Positions 45,604-54,483 of a DNA stretch of 64,000 nt are shown in pieces. The notes under the pieces are model-generated. The model was not told where the DNA came from and did not search any database. It worked only from the letters and a program-made list of their open reading frames with translations. This DNA comes from Mycolicibacterium chubuense (GTDB taxonomy: Bacteria > Actinomycetota > Actinomycetes > Mycobacteriales > Mycobacteriaceae): positions 1-64,000 of the forward strand of contig NZ_JYNX01000025.1 of NCBI RefSeq assembly GCF_001044255.1, given 5' to 3'. Both the position numbers and the translations under genes were made by a program. Position 1 is the stretch's first letter; each line of letters starts with the position of its first letter.

Positions 45604-46695
45604 ATGACCACAACAGCACCCCGGCCGACGACTGTCGGCGCCCTGCGGGAGCGTGTCATCAAGCTCGCGGAATGGGTGACCACCCCGCTGGTCCCCGCCG
45701 ACTACCTCGACGTCATCGACCCGCTGCGCTCCGGCGCCGACCTGCGCGGCCGCATCGTCGCGCTGCACCCGGAGACCCGTGACGCCGTCACCGTGGTGGT
45801 CAAGCCGGGTCGCGGCTGGCGCGGCCACACACCCGGCCAATATGTCCGCATCGGTGTCGACGTCGACGGCGTCCGCCAGTGGCGGGCCTACTCGCTCACC
45901 TCGGAGGTGTCCCGCGAGGACGGCTGCATCGCCATCACCGTGAAGGCGATCCCCGATGGCACGGTCAGCAACCACCTGGTGCGTCGGGCCACCGTCGGCA
46001 CCGTCATCCAACTCGACCAGGCCGCAGGAGAATTCACTCTCGGCGCCCGGACGCCGAGCAAGATCCTGTTCCTCACCGCAGGCAGCGGCATCACCCCCGT
46101 GATGGGGATGCTGCGCAACATGACCGACGAGTGCGCCGACGTCGTGGTCGTGCACTCCGCCCCCTCCGCGGACGACGTCATCTTCGGCGGGGAACTCCGC
46201 TCGATGGCCCGCCGCGGCCGAATCCGGTTGGTGGAGAGGCACACCGACATCGACGGCATGCTCGACATGGACCGCCTCGGCGACCTGGTCGACGATGTCG
46301 CCGAGCGCGAGACCTGGGCCTGCGGACCCGCCGGAATGCTCGACGCCCTCGAGGCCCGCTGGGACACCGCCGGCATCGCCGATCGGCTGCACACCGAACG
46401 CTTCCGGCCGACCGTCATCACCGCCGGCGACGGCGGCGAGGTCACCTTTGTGACGACCGGAACGGTCGTCGAGGCCGAAGGATCCCAGACTCTGCTCGAC
46501 GCCGGCGAGGCCGCGGGTGTCCTGATGCCGTCCGGCTGCCGGATGGGCATCTGCTTCGGCTGCGTCGCACCCCTGCGCCAGGGGGCCGTTCGCGACCTGC
46601 GCACCGGAGACGTCACCACGGCCTCACCCGGTGACAACGTCCAGATCCAGACCTGTGTCTCCGCCGCTGCGGGCACCTGCGAAATCGCACTTTGA
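45604..46695 (+). CDS. Ferredoxin-type NADPH oxidoreductase for the acyl desaturase
   Basis: A 363-residue electron-transfer protein: an FAD domain with WRAYSLTSEVS (about 95-105), an NAD(P) domain with LFLTAGSGITPVMGML, and a C-terminal plant-type [2Fe-2S] domain with the Cys cluster GCRMGICFGC plus a later Cys in QIQTCVSAA. It passes electrons from NADPH to the membrane desaturase encoded 15 bases downstream. This is the equivalent of M. tuberculosis Rv3230c. A divergent PucR regulator lies upstream. Confidence 0.92.
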   Translation: MTTTAPRPTTVGALRERVIKLAEWVTTPLVPADYLDVIDPLRSGADLRGRIVALHPETRDAVTVVVKPGRGWRGHTPGQYVRIGVDVDGVRQWRAYSLTSEVSREDGCIAITVKAIPDGTVSNHLVRRATVGTVIQLDQAAGEFTLGARTPSKILFLTAGSGITPVMGMLRNMTDECADVVVVHSAPSADDVIFGGELRSMARRGRIRLVERHTDIDGMLDMDRLGDLVDDVAERETWACGPAGMLDALEARWDTAGIADRLHTERFRPTVITAGDGGEVTFVTTGTVVEAEGSQTLLDAGEAAGVLMPSGCRMGICFGCVAPLRQGAVRDLRTGDVTTASPGDNVQIQTCVSAAAGTCEIAL

Positions 46696-46710
46696 TCAAG
46701 GAGATTCGAT

Positions 46711-47838
46711 ATGACTTCTGCAACACTCACCCCGGCACGCACCACGGCCGGCCCCGCCGGCCATCTCACCGATGACGACATCGAGAATCTCGGCCGGGAG
46801 CTCGACGCCATCCGCGAACAGATCGTCTCCAGCCGCGGCGAGCGCGACGCGGCCTACATCCGCACGGTCATCGACGGTCAGCGCAAGCTCGAGCTGAGCA
46901 GCCGGGCGATCCTGCTGTTCTCGTTGTTCCCGCCCGCCTGGATCGTCGGAACGGCCGGTCTGTCCGTGTCGAAGATCGTCGAGAACATGGAGATCGGCCA
47001 CAACGTCATGCACGGCCAGTGGGACTGGATGCGCGACTCCAAGATCCACTCGACCACCTGGGAGTGGGACAACGCCTCCCCCGCAGACATGTGGAAGCAC
47101 TCGCACAACGAGGTCCACCACACCTACACCAACGTGCGCGGCAAGGACCACGACCTGGGCTACGGCATCATGCGCGTCGACGAGAACCAGAAGTGGACGC
47201 CGTTCTACCTGGGCCAGCCGCTGTACAACGCTGTCAACGCCTGCCTGTTCCAGTACGGCATCGCGGCCTACGACCTGGAGATCGGCAAGTACCTCAAGGG
47301 CAGGACGGACTCCGAGGAGTTCCGCCGCAACGGCAAGCGGGTGCTCGCCAAAATCGGCAAGCACGCGGTGCGCGACTATGTGCTGCATCCACTGCTGTCG
47401 GGCCCGTCCGCGCTGACCACCCTGACCGCGAACCTGACGGCGAACGTGGTCCGCAATCTGTGGACGCACTCGGTCATCATGTGCGGGCATTTCCCCGAAG
47501 GGGTCGAGACGTTCGAGAAGACGTCGATCGACGGCGAGACACGCGGCCAGTGGTATCTGCGTCAGATGCTCGGATCGGCCAACATCACCGGAAGTCCGTT
47601 GCTGCACTTCATGACTGGCAATCTGTCGTTCCAGATCGAGCATCACCTGTTCCCCGACCTGCCCAGCAACCGCTACCAGGAGATCGCACCGAAGGTGCAG
47701 GAGCTGTTCGAACGTTACGGGCTGACCTACACCAGCGGTTCGCTTCCGCAGCAGGTGGCCTCGGCGTGGAAGAAGGTCTTCCGGCTCTCGCTACCCAACA
47801 AGGTCGGGCGGTCGCGTCGCACGACCGAGGCCGCCTAG
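46711..47838 (+). CDS. desA3: Membrane acyl-CoA/linoleoyl-type fatty acid desaturase (DesA3-like)
   Basis: A 375-residue diiron membrane desaturase that makes oleoyl-type unsaturated acyl chains with electrons from the reductase upstream. The three histidine boxes are visible: GHNVMHGQW, HNEVHHTYTN, and QIEHHLFPD. The hydrophobic segment AILLFSLFPPAWIVGTAGLS is one membrane hairpin. AAGGAGA lies before the ATG, 15 bases after the reductase stop. It matches M. tuberculosis Rv3229c (DesA3) in context and length. Confidence 0.92.
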   Translation: MTSATLTPARTTAGPAGHLTDDDIENLGRELDAIREQIVSSRGERDAAYIRTVIDGQRKLELSSRAILLFSLFPPAWIVGTAGLSVSKIVENMEIGHNVMHGQWDWMRDSKIHSTTWEWDNASPADMWKHSHNEVHHTYTNVRGKDHDLGYGIMRVDENQKWTPFYLGQPLYNAVNACLFQYGIAAYDLEIGKYLKGRTDSEEFRRNGKRVLAKIGKHAVRDYVLHPLLSGPSALTTLTANLTANVVRNLWTHSVIMCGHFPEGVETFEKTSIDGETRGQWYLRQMLGSANITGSPLLHFMTGNLSFQIEHHLFPDLPSNRYQEIAPKVQELFERYGLTYTSGSLPQQVASAWKKVFRLSLPNKVGRSRRTTEAA

Positions 47839-47863
47839 ACCCCGGGTCGGCCGACGGATTCCG

Positions 47864-48154
47864 TCACGCGGTGATCGCGCGAGCGAACGCGTGCCGGATC
47901 CACCAGGTCGCGTAGATCGAGAACCGGTACCCCTTCGCGGGGTTGTAGGCACGGATCGCCTGCGCGAGGCCGACGTTGCCGATCTCGATGAGGTCGAGGA
48001 ATGCGGTGCCGTGGCCGGTGTAGTGCTTGGCCAGTGTGACGACGAGACCGAGATGCGCGTCGCGCAGCGCTCGCCACAGCACCTCGGGATCGTCGGGTTC
48101 GCCGTCGGCTGCCACGTAGTCCCCTGCTGTCGGCCTACCCGTCCAGAGTGACAT
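47864..48154 (-). CDS. Sigma-70 region-2-only protein
   Basis: A 96-residue protein that contains little more than sigma-70 region 2: [20 protein letters not shown] (region 2.1), [20 protein letters not shown] (2.2, core RNA polymerase contact), and [20 protein letters not shown] (2.3-2.4, -10 recognition). The sequence stops there; regions 3 and 4 are absent and the bases beyond the stop do not continue them in any frame. It could bind core polymerase as a decoy, act as an accessory factor, or be a relic. The start is uncertain (ATG 48154, or 48184). It is divergent from the receptor Ser/Thr kinase, with only 49 bases between starts. Confidence 0.72.
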   Translation of the reverse strand: MSLWTGRPTAGDYVAADGEPDDPEVLWRALRDAHLGLVVTLAKHYTGHGTAFLDLIEIGNVGLAQAIRAYNPAKGYRFSIYATWWIRHAFARAITA

Positions 48155-48203
48155 ACAGCGGCGGCCGGGCACCGCGATCAGCATGGCTTTGTAGGCTCTG
48201 TGC

Positions 48204-49988
48204 ATGCCGCTGAACAATGGCGAGGAATTCGCCGGGTACCTGATCGAGCGGCTGCTCGGCACCGGCGGCATGGGCGAGGTCTACCTCGCGCAGCATCCCC
48301 GACTGCCGCGCCGCGACGCGCTCAAGATCCTGGCGCCCACCTCGACGGCGGACACAGAGTTCCGGGCACGGTTCATCCGCGAGGCCGAGATGGCGGCGGC
48401 GCTGCAGCACCCCCACATCGTCGGCGTCCTCGACCGGGGCGAGTTCGACGGGCGGCTGTGGATCTCGATGGATTATGTGGACGGCACGGACGCCGGGCAG
48501 TTGATCAGGGACTCCTACCCGAGCGGTATGCCCGAGCACGAGGTCGTGGACATCGTGACAGCGGTGGCCGACGCACTCGACTTCGCCCATGAGCGCCGCC
48601 TGCTCCATCGCGACGTCAAGCCGGAGAACATCCTCGTGACGGCGTCCGACGGGCGTCGGCGCCGGGTGCTCCTGACCGATTTCGGCATCGCCCGACGGAT
48701 CGACGACGTCAGCAACCTCACCGACGACAACGTCGCCATCGGCACCGTGAGCTACATGGCCCCCGAGCAATTGCGCGGCCAACCGCTCGACGGGCGGTCA
48801 GACCAATATGCGTTGGCCGCCACCACTTTTCATCTGCTGACCGGCGCTCCTCCCTTCGATGACGCCAACCGCGCCGTCGTCATCGGTCACCATCTGGGAA
48901 GCCCGCCCCCGCGGATATCCGCTCGCCGGCCCGACCTCGCGCACCTCGACGGCGTCCTGGCCAAAGCGCTGGCCAAGGATCCCGATCAGCGCTACCCCAG
49001 TTGCCTCGACTTCGCCGAAGCCCTCGCCCGGTCGCGTCCACCCCGAACTGCCCAGGACACACAACCGCACCCGGCTGCGCCGACCGGGAATGCCGACGGC
49101 CGTCCCGCCACCCAGCGCCTCGAGCGTCTGGTGCTACGCGGAACGGCACATGGCGTCGAACAGCGCACCGTCGGTGCCGGCGCCGAGTTGGAAGCCGTCT
49201 CGTTCCGTCTGACGCCGTCCGATCCCACCCACCTGCCCACCCCGGTCCCCGTCGCGATCAACACCCAGCTCGGACCCGGGCAGCTCGACGACGGCGGCAC
49301 AGTCGAAGTGCACGGCGTCTGGGACGGCCACACCCTCGACGCCGACGAGATCAGTATCTTCCCCGCGCCCACTCCCCCGACGCCGCGCTCGTCCCGCACG
49401 ACCGCGACGTTCGAGGCGCAACCGAAGCGCCGGAGCCGCCGGACGCCGATCCTCGCCGCACTCGCCTTCGTGATCGTGGTGGCGGTGGCCGCGGTGGCGT
49501 GGTTCACCGACGGATTCGGGCTGGTGACGCGGCAGGGACCGGTCGTCACGCCGGCGAGCGTGACCGTGTTCGCGCCGTCGGGCGGTGCGGACAACCCGGA
49601 CAAGGCCGGACTGGCGATCGACGGGAACCCCGCGACGTCGTGGTCGACCGTCACGTACACCGACCCGGTTCCCTTCCCGAACTTCGTGGAGGGAGAGGGA
49701 CTGATGCTGCATCTGTCCGAACCGACGGCGTTGAGCGCCGTCACGATCGACGTGTCGAGCACCGGAACCGAGGTGCAGATCCGCTCGTCTCCCACCGAGA
49801 ACCCGGGCAAGCTGGCTGACACCACGGAGCTGACCCCGACGACGCCACTGCAACCGGGCCACAACCGCATCGACATCCGGGACCAGACGAAGACATCGAA
49901 TGTGCTGGTGTGGATCAGCACGCTGGGCACCACCGACGGCAAGAGCCGCACCGCGATCTCCGAGATCACCCTGCAGGCGGCTGCGTAG
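48204..49988 (+). CDS. Receptor-type Ser/Thr protein kinase (PknB family) with extracellular discoidin-like domain
   Basis: A 594-residue membrane kinase. The kinase domain (about 10-270) has the glycine loop [13 protein letters not shown], catalytic HRDVKPEN (His135-Asn141), DFG in [10 protein letters not shown], and activation-segment [12 protein letters not shown] juxtamembrane linker with a small beta-rich region (about 295-390) follows; the single membrane helix is at about 414-433. The outer domain (about 440-594) has [15 protein letters not shown] and a beta-sandwich layout like F5/8 type C/MviN-tail domains that bind sugars or wall fragments. It would relay an envelope signal to cytosolic targets. 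The region-2 sigma protein gene is divergent. Confidence 0.9.
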   Translation: MPLNNGEEFAGYLIERLLGTGGMGEVYLAQHPRLPRRDALKILAPTSTADTEFRARFIREAEMAAALQHPHIVGVLDRGEFDGRLWISMDYVDGTDAGQLIRDSYPSGMPEHEVVDIVTAVADALDFAHERRLLHRDVKPENILVTASDGRRRRVLLTDFGIARRIDDVSNLTDDNVAIGTVSYMAPEQLRGQPLDGRSDQYALAATTFHLLTGAPPFDDANRAVVIGHHLGSPPPRISARRPDLAHLDGVLAKALAKDPDQRYPSCLDFAEALARSRPPRTAQDTQPHPAAPTGNADGRPATQRLERLVLRGTAHGVEQRTVGAGAELEAVSFRLTPSDPTHLPTPVPVAINTQLGPGQLDDGGTVEVHGVWDGHTLDADEISIFPAPTPPTPRSSRTTATFEAQPKRRSRRTPILAALAFVIVVAVAAVAWFTDGFGLVTRQGPVVTPASVTVFAPSGGADNPDKAGLAIDGNPATSWSTVTYTDPVPFPNFVEGEGLMLHLSEPTALSAVTIDVSSTGTEVQIRSSPTENPGKLADTTELTPTTPLQPGHNRIDIRDQTKTSNVLVWISTLGTTDGKSRTAISEITLQAAA

Positions 49989-50063
49989 GCGGAGAAAGCC
50001 GGCGGGAAGACCGGAACCGCCCGAACCGTAGGTTCACGGTTCGGGCGGTCGGGACGACCGGCG

Positions 50064-50783
50064 TCAGAAGTACGTCGTCGTCGTTGTGCTGGTTCCGTTG
50101 TCACACGCGATGGTGACGTTCCAGTTCTTGAATTGTGGAATTGCCGGGACGATCCGCAGGTCGTAACTGGAGTTCGCCGGCAGGGCGAACGCACGGTGGA
50201 AGTTGTCCGCCGTGTAGGTGCATTGCGCTGTCACCCCACTGCGGTCGGTGATGTGAGCGACCAGACCGCCCACAACCGTGCTGAACGACACCGTCGGACC
50301 CAGCTTCGGCGCCGGAGGGGGCGGCGGATCGTTCGGTGGCGGTGGCGGCGTGTTCCCATTCGAGCAACCCGACACAATCACCTTGGCACCGGCCTGATTC
50401 TGCAGTTTGGCCAAGGCGCTGCTCGAGGCTGCGGCAACCGTCGAGCCCGATGCCCCGACCTCTTCGCCGTAGTCGTTCGAGGCGGCCGCCGCGCACTCAT
50501 TCGTGGCGATGACCACGGTCACGCAGTGATCGGCGCCATTGTTGGAACAGTTCGTCAGCGCGCCCTGCGCGGCCTGGTCTTGGCTTGCACTGATCGACGA
50601 ACCGCCTGCCATCGTGACGGGCGGATTCTCGTTGACATACCCGAGCGCCAGCGCGATGTACTGGTCTGCAGCTTGCGCCGCGGGGGGCGTGAGCAAGCCG
50701 ACGGCGGCTGCCCCCGCGGCGAGCATTACGGTGGCCGCGGTCCGGCCTCTCCAGCCCGTGCGGCTCCTGGAATTCGTTGTCAT
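50064..50783 (-). CDS. Secreted DUF4189-domain protein
   Basis: A 239-residue exported protein. The signal peptide (about 1-40, TAATVMLAAGAAAVGLLTPP) ends at an AQAAD site. The DUF4189 domain (about 40-135) has paired Cys in ALTNCSNNGADHCVTVV and TNECAAAAS. A Pro-rich linker (PPPPPNDPPPPPAPK) leads to a second beta-type domain (about 165-239) with CTYTADNFHRAFALP and a Thr-rich end. GGAGCGATC precedes the ATG at 50783. The role is unknown; such proteins are common at mycobacterial surfaces. Confidence 0.82.
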   Translation of the reverse strand: MTTNSRSRTGWRGRTAATVMLAAGAAAVGLLTPPAAQAADQYIALALGYVNENPPVTMAGGSSISASQDQAAQGALTNCSNNGADHCVTVVIATNECAAAASNDYGEEVGASGSTVAAASSSALAKLQNQAGAKVIVSGCSNGNTPPPPPNDPPPPPAPKLGPTVSFSTVVGGLVAHITDRSGVTAQCTYTADNFHRAFALPANSSYDLRIVPAIPQFKNWNVTIACDNGTSTTTTTYF

Positions 50784-51083
50784 GATCGCTCCTGTGAGGT
50801 TGTCGCTGCCCCGAGCGGGCCGCGTAGTGGTCTCTTCGCCGTTCTCCGCGGGTCTGCATATATGTCTGCCGAATTGTTCGGCCGTTGTCCGGTTTTCCCG
50901 CTGCAGCAATCGTCGTCCGCGGCCAACGCCGGCGTAATCGCCGTGAAGCCAGAATCCGGCGGCCGACGGCAAGGGTTTCCTATCCGCCAGGTAAGGAAAA
51001 TCGGTGTGCTCATCGCGCCGATGGCCGTCCCTGCTCGATCCGCTCTCCGAGATCAGGCGGCTGCGTAAGGGATCGGCCCGTCG
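50784..51083. other. Intergenic region, nothing recognised
   Basis: These 300 bases between the DUF4189 start and the end of the TetR gene contain no open frame with protein-like composition on either strand. The ribosome site and presumably the promoter of the DUF4189 gene are at the left end. No hairpin with a T-run was noticed. Confidence 0.5.
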
Positions 51084-51695
51084 TCAGGTGGACAGCCCCT
51101 CGACGACGGCCAGCGCGGTGAGGTAGCGGACTTCCTCGGTGGCGGCGCGGTCGCTGAGGAACTGACCGGAGGCACCCGCCTGGGCCGCCATCAGCGCGCG
51201 GGTGAATGTCTCCGGCGTCACCGTCATCGTCCGGCCGGTCTTGGCGATGAGCGCGACGAAGATCGCCTGCAGGCCCTCACGGAAGCGTTCGACCTGCGCA
51301 TCCAGGGCGAGGGCGATCTCGGGCTGATGGGCCGCGCGAGCCACCAGGGCGGCATGCAGGGCGATGCGGGGTTGATCGGCGACGCCGGCCTTCAGCAGAT
51401 GGCGCACCACGCGGTCGGTCCTCAGAACGTCTCTGGTCCGCAGCAGGGGTGCGGCGGTACCCCGCAACCGTTCGACGAGTGCGTCGTTCTGGTGCCCGTA
51501 CACCTCGAAGAGCAGATCCTCCATGTCGTCGAAACTGGAGTAGAACGCGCCCCGGGTGTAGCCCGCCGCCCGGCACACCTCCTCGACGCTGAACCAGGTG
51601 CGGCCACTGTCCCGGATGAGCTCGTCGGTGGCCTCGATCAATCGCGCCCGGGTGTTGCTGCGTCGGCGGGTTTTCGGCGCCTCTGTGACCTTCAC
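51084..51695 (-). CDS. TetR-family transcriptional regulator of the YhgE-type exporter
   Basis: A 203-residue TetR regulator. The helix-turn-helix is at about 15-62 (GRTWFSVEEVCRAAGYTRGA, then FYSSFDDMEDLLFEVYG). The GTG at 51695 has GAGAGG eight bases upstream, and a longer frame would run through the operator region. It is divergent from the ABC-like/YhgE pair; the gap holds two CGTATTGAAT repeats and a CATTC-GAATG palindrome. It most likely represses the exporter pair until an inducer binds. Confidence 0.86.
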   Translation of the reverse strand: MKVTEAPKTRRRSNTRARLIEATDELIRDSGRTWFSVEEVCRAAGYTRGAFYSSFDDMEDLLFEVYGHQNDALVERLRGTAAPLLRTRDVLRTDRVVRHLLKAGVADQPRIALHAALVARAAHQPEIALALDAQVERFREGLQAIFVALIAKTGRTMTVTPETFTRALMAAQAGASGQFLSDRAATEEVRYLTALAVVEGLST

Positions 51696-51720
51696 GACAA
51701 ACGGCCTCTCGAACTCGATA

Positions 51721-51751
51721 CATTCCGTATTGAATGCATATCGTATTGAAT
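51721..51751. promoter_or_regulatory. Palindrome plus direct repeats, probable TetR operator
   Basis: CATTC (51721-51725) and GAATG (51732-51736) form an inverted repeat with a 6-base spacer. CGTATTGAAT occurs twice, at 51726-51735 and 51742-51751, exactly 16 bases apart. The stretch is AT-rich and sits between the two divergent starts (51695 and 51788). Confidence 0.5.
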
Positions 51752-51787
51752 CATCCACTTGTTGATACGGCAACCCAGGAGGCGACC

Positions 51788-52486
51788 ATGAGCCGACACG
51801 CTGCGGTCAACACTGCGCAGGCGCGTCCCGTCGCGGACGGCGACGCGATCATCGTGTCGCGGGGTCTGACGTTCGACGGTGAGCACGGCCCCCTCTTCCG
51901 CGACGTCGACCTGGACATCGATCGCGGCCTGCACGCGGTGCACATGCCCGGCGGCCACAGCCAGAAAGCCTTGCTGCTCACGCTGGCGGGCCGGCTCAAG
52001 CCGAGCGCCGGCACCGTGGCGGTGTTCGGCGAGACCGCACCGCGGGCCATCCGCCGGCACTGCGCCATCGCGGCGTTCGGCGACATCGATGATCTGGACG
52101 AGGCCGTGACCGTGAAGACTGTGGTGACCGAGCAGCGCCGCTGGCTCGCTCCCCTGTTCGGGCGGTCGCGTGAACCTTCGCACCGGGACGTGCTGGCCGA
52201 GGTGTTCGGGGACATCCCACGCCCGGCGCCGACCGACTACATCGGTGACATGGGCGATCTGGAGACGTTCCTGCTGCAGATCGCCCTGGCACTGTGCTCG
52301 GACCGACCGGTCCTGGTGGTCGGTGATCTCGAACAGGTCCGTGACAGCGGACGGCGGGCGCAGGCAGTACAACGCCTCGGCGTCATCGCCGCCGACCGCC
52401 TGGTCGTTGTGGGCGTGACGAATTCGCTCGGCGATCAAGCACCCGAGCACGAAGTGCACATCCCGAACATCGCGGGAAAGGACTGA
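51788..52486 (+). CDS. Degenerate ABC-type ATPase-like protein
   Basis: A 232-residue protein with the layout of an ABC ATPase: FRDVDLDIDRGLHAVHMPGG, then KALLLTLAGRLKPSAGTVAV and a Walker-B-like PVLVVGDLEQV. The P-loop position reads HMPGGHSQKALLL and lacks the normal GxxGxGK(S/T) pattern, and no LSGGQ signature is seen (TDYIGDMGDLETFLLQIALA occupies that region). ATP hydrolysis is therefore doubtful. AGGAGGCGACC is directly before the ATG. The YhgE gene follows by 4 bases, so it probably serves as a cytosolic partner or regulator of that membrane protein. Confidence 0.72.
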   Translation: MSRHAAVNTAQARPVADGDAIIVSRGLTFDGEHGPLFRDVDLDIDRGLHAVHMPGGHSQKALLLTLAGRLKPSAGTVAVFGETAPRAIRRHCAIAAFGDIDDLDEAVTVKTVVTEQRRWLAPLFGRSREPSHRDVLAEVFGDIPRPAPTDYIGDMGDLETFLLQIALALCSDRPVLVVGDLEQVRDSGRRAQAVQRLGVIAADRLVVVGVTNSLGDQAPEHEVHIPNIAGKD

Positions 52487-52490
52487 GAAG

Positions 52491-54434
52491 ATGGGCGGAC
52501 TTGCCCTGGGGTCGGAGATCAAACGCTTCGCCCGAAATCGAATGACGCGGATCGCCATCGTCGTCTTGATGCTGATGCCGCTGTCCTACGGCGCGCTCTA
52601 CCTGTGGGCGTACTGGGATCCGTTCGGGCATGTGAACAAATTGCCGGTGGCACTGGTCAATTCGGACCGGGGCACCGAGGTGTCCGGTGAGCCGATGAAC
52701 GTCGGCGCCCAGATCGCCGACAGTCTCACCGATGATGCGAGCCTCGACTGGCATCTGGTCGATGACGCCCAGGCGCGCGACGGGGTCGCCCACGGCAAGT
52801 ACTACTTCATGCTGGAACTGCCGCCGGACTTCAGCGAGGCCATCGCGTCGCCCACCACCGGCAATCCCCGCAGGGCACAGCTGATCGCCGAATACAACGA
52901 CGCCAACAACTACATTTCCTCGAGCATCGGCCGCACCGCGATAGAGCAGGTGCTCAACGCCGTGTCGACCAGGATCTCCGGCCAGGCGGTCAACCAGGTG
53001 CTGTCGGTGATCACCACATCGGGGGCGGGCATCAAACAGGCCGCCGACGGGGCGAATCAACTCTCTGACGGTGCGGCCCAACTCGACTCGGGCGCAGGGC
53101 AATTGGTGGCCGGCCTGGATGCCGCCCACAACGGATCCGCGGAACTGGCGGCCGGCTCCCGCAAGCTGTCCGACGGCATCGACACCGCCACCGACCCCCT
53201 GCTGAAGATCACGAACCTGCTGGCCCAGATCGGCACTCAGAGTGATCAGGTCAACGGCCAGGTCCAGGACAGCTCGTCGGCGCTGTCGGAGGCGTCCACC
53301 GAACTCGAGACCATCACCGGGGCACAAGACACCGCCGCCCAGTCGTTGAGCTCGATCATCGACAACCTCTCCGCCAATCAGGACCCGGTGTCGATGATGG
53401 CCACCGGCAAACTGCGAGAGACCCGCGACCAGCTGCTGGCCCACCAGCGGACCGCGGACATCCAGGCCAAGCTCGACAAGGCCCGCGCGGCTGCGAACTC
53501 AGGCGGTCCCGTCGGTTCCACGCTGACCGATATCTCGGCCAAGGGCAGGGAACTGACCGACAAGCTCACCGAGTTGCGTGACGGCGCCCAGCAGGTGGCG
53601 TCCGGCAATGCCGAACTCAACGCCGGCATCGCCAAGCTCGACGATGGCGCCCGGCAGCTGAAATCCGGCACGGAGCAATTGAGTTCGGGTTCACGTGAGT
53701 TGGCGACCAAACTGGACGAGGGTGCGCAGAAGGTTCCCGACTGGAGCCCGCAGCAGAAGGACGCGATCGCGGGGACGATCGGTGGCCCGGTTCAGCTGAC
53801 GAGTTCCCATGAGAATTCGGCGCCGAACTTCGGCACGGGCATGGCGCCGTTCTTCCTCACGCTCGCGCTGTTCTTCGGCGCCATGCTGTTGTGGATGGCG
53901 TTCCGCCCGCTGCAGAACCGTGCCATCGCCGCAGAGATCAGTCCGCTCCGCGTGACGCTGGCCGGTTATCTTCCCGCGGTCCTGATCGGGATCCCCCAGG
54001 CGGTGATCCTGTACAGCGTTGTGCGTTTCGCTCTGCACGTGCACGCGGAGCATCCCGTGGCGATGCTGGGCTTCATGATCCTGGCGTCGTGCGCCTTCAT
54101 CGCGGTGGCCCAGGCGATCAGCGCCTGGCTGGGCCCGGTGTTGGGCAAGGTGCTCCTGATGACGCTGCTGATGGTGCAACTGGTCAGCGCCGGTGGGCTC
54201 TACCCCGTCGAGACCACGACCAAGCCGTTCCAGGCGCTGCACCGACTCGACCCGATGGCGTACGGCGTCAACGGGCTGCGCCAGTTGATCCTCGGCGGTA
54301 TCGACGGTCGACTGTGGCAGGCCCTGATCTTCCTGGGCGCCCTGTGGTTGGGGTCGATACTGCTGACCGCGCTGGCGGCGCGGCGCAACCAGCTGTGGAA
54401 CCTCACCCGGCTGGTGCCGACCGTCAAGATGTAG
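52491..54434 (+). CDS. YhgE/Pip-family membrane protein (ABC-2-like exporter)
   Basis: A 647-residue membrane protein of the YhgE/Pip family, related to ABC-2 permeases and to type VII secretion-linked EsaA. One N-terminal membrane helix (ITRI region, about 20-40) is followed by a long external domain (about 45-445) with repeated coiled-coil heptads such as GANQLSDGAAQLDSGAGQLV and LNAGIAKLDDGARQLKSGTE. Five more helices follow (about 450-640). It could move a lipophilic compound or serve drug/lipid export. It is translated with the degenerate ATPase upstream and ends just before a strong bidirectional terminator. Confidence 0.87.
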   Translation: MGGLALGSEIKRFARNRMTRIAIVVLMLMPLSYGALYLWAYWDPFGHVNKLPVALVNSDRGTEVSGEPMNVGAQIADSLTDDASLDWHLVDDAQARDGVAHGKYYFMLELPPDFSEAIASPTTGNPRRAQLIAEYNDANNYISSSIGRTAIEQVLNAVSTRISGQAVNQVLSVITTSGAGIKQAADGANQLSDGAAQLDSGAGQLVAGLDAAHNGSAELAAGSRKLSDGIDTATDPLLKITNLLAQIGTQSDQVNGQVQDSSSALSEASTELETITGAQDTAAQSLSSIIDNLSANQDPVSMMATGKLRETRDQLLAHQRTADIQAKLDKARAAANSGGPVGSTLTDISAKGRELTDKLTELRDGAQQVASGNAELNAGIAKLDDGARQLKSGTEQLSSGSRELATKLDEGAQKVPDWSPQQKDAIAGTIGGPVQLTSSHENSAPNFGTGMAPFFLTLALFFGAMLLWMAFRPLQNRAIAAEISPLRVTLAGYLPAVLIGIPQAVILYSVVRFALHVHAEHPVAMLGFMILASCAFIAVAQAISAWLGPVLGKVLLMTLLMVQLVSAGGLYPVETTTKPFQALHRLDPMAYGVNGLRQLILGGIDGRLWQALIFLGALWLGSILLTALAARRNQLWNLTRLVPTVKM

Positions 54435-54443
54435 CCGAACACG

Positions 54444-54475
54444 GAACTGGCCAGGCCTTTCGGCCTGGCCAGTTC
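54444..54475. terminator. Bidirectional terminator hairpin between yhgE-like gene and ssrA
   Basis: A perfect 14-base stem, GAACTGGCCAGGCC (54444-54457) and GGCCTGGCCAGTTC (54462-54475), with the loop TTTC. It stands 9 bases after the rightward stop and about 8 bases past the 3' end of leftward ssrA, so it can end both transcripts. The T-run after the stem is short. Confidence 0.85.
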
Positions 54476-54483
54476 TTCATCGG

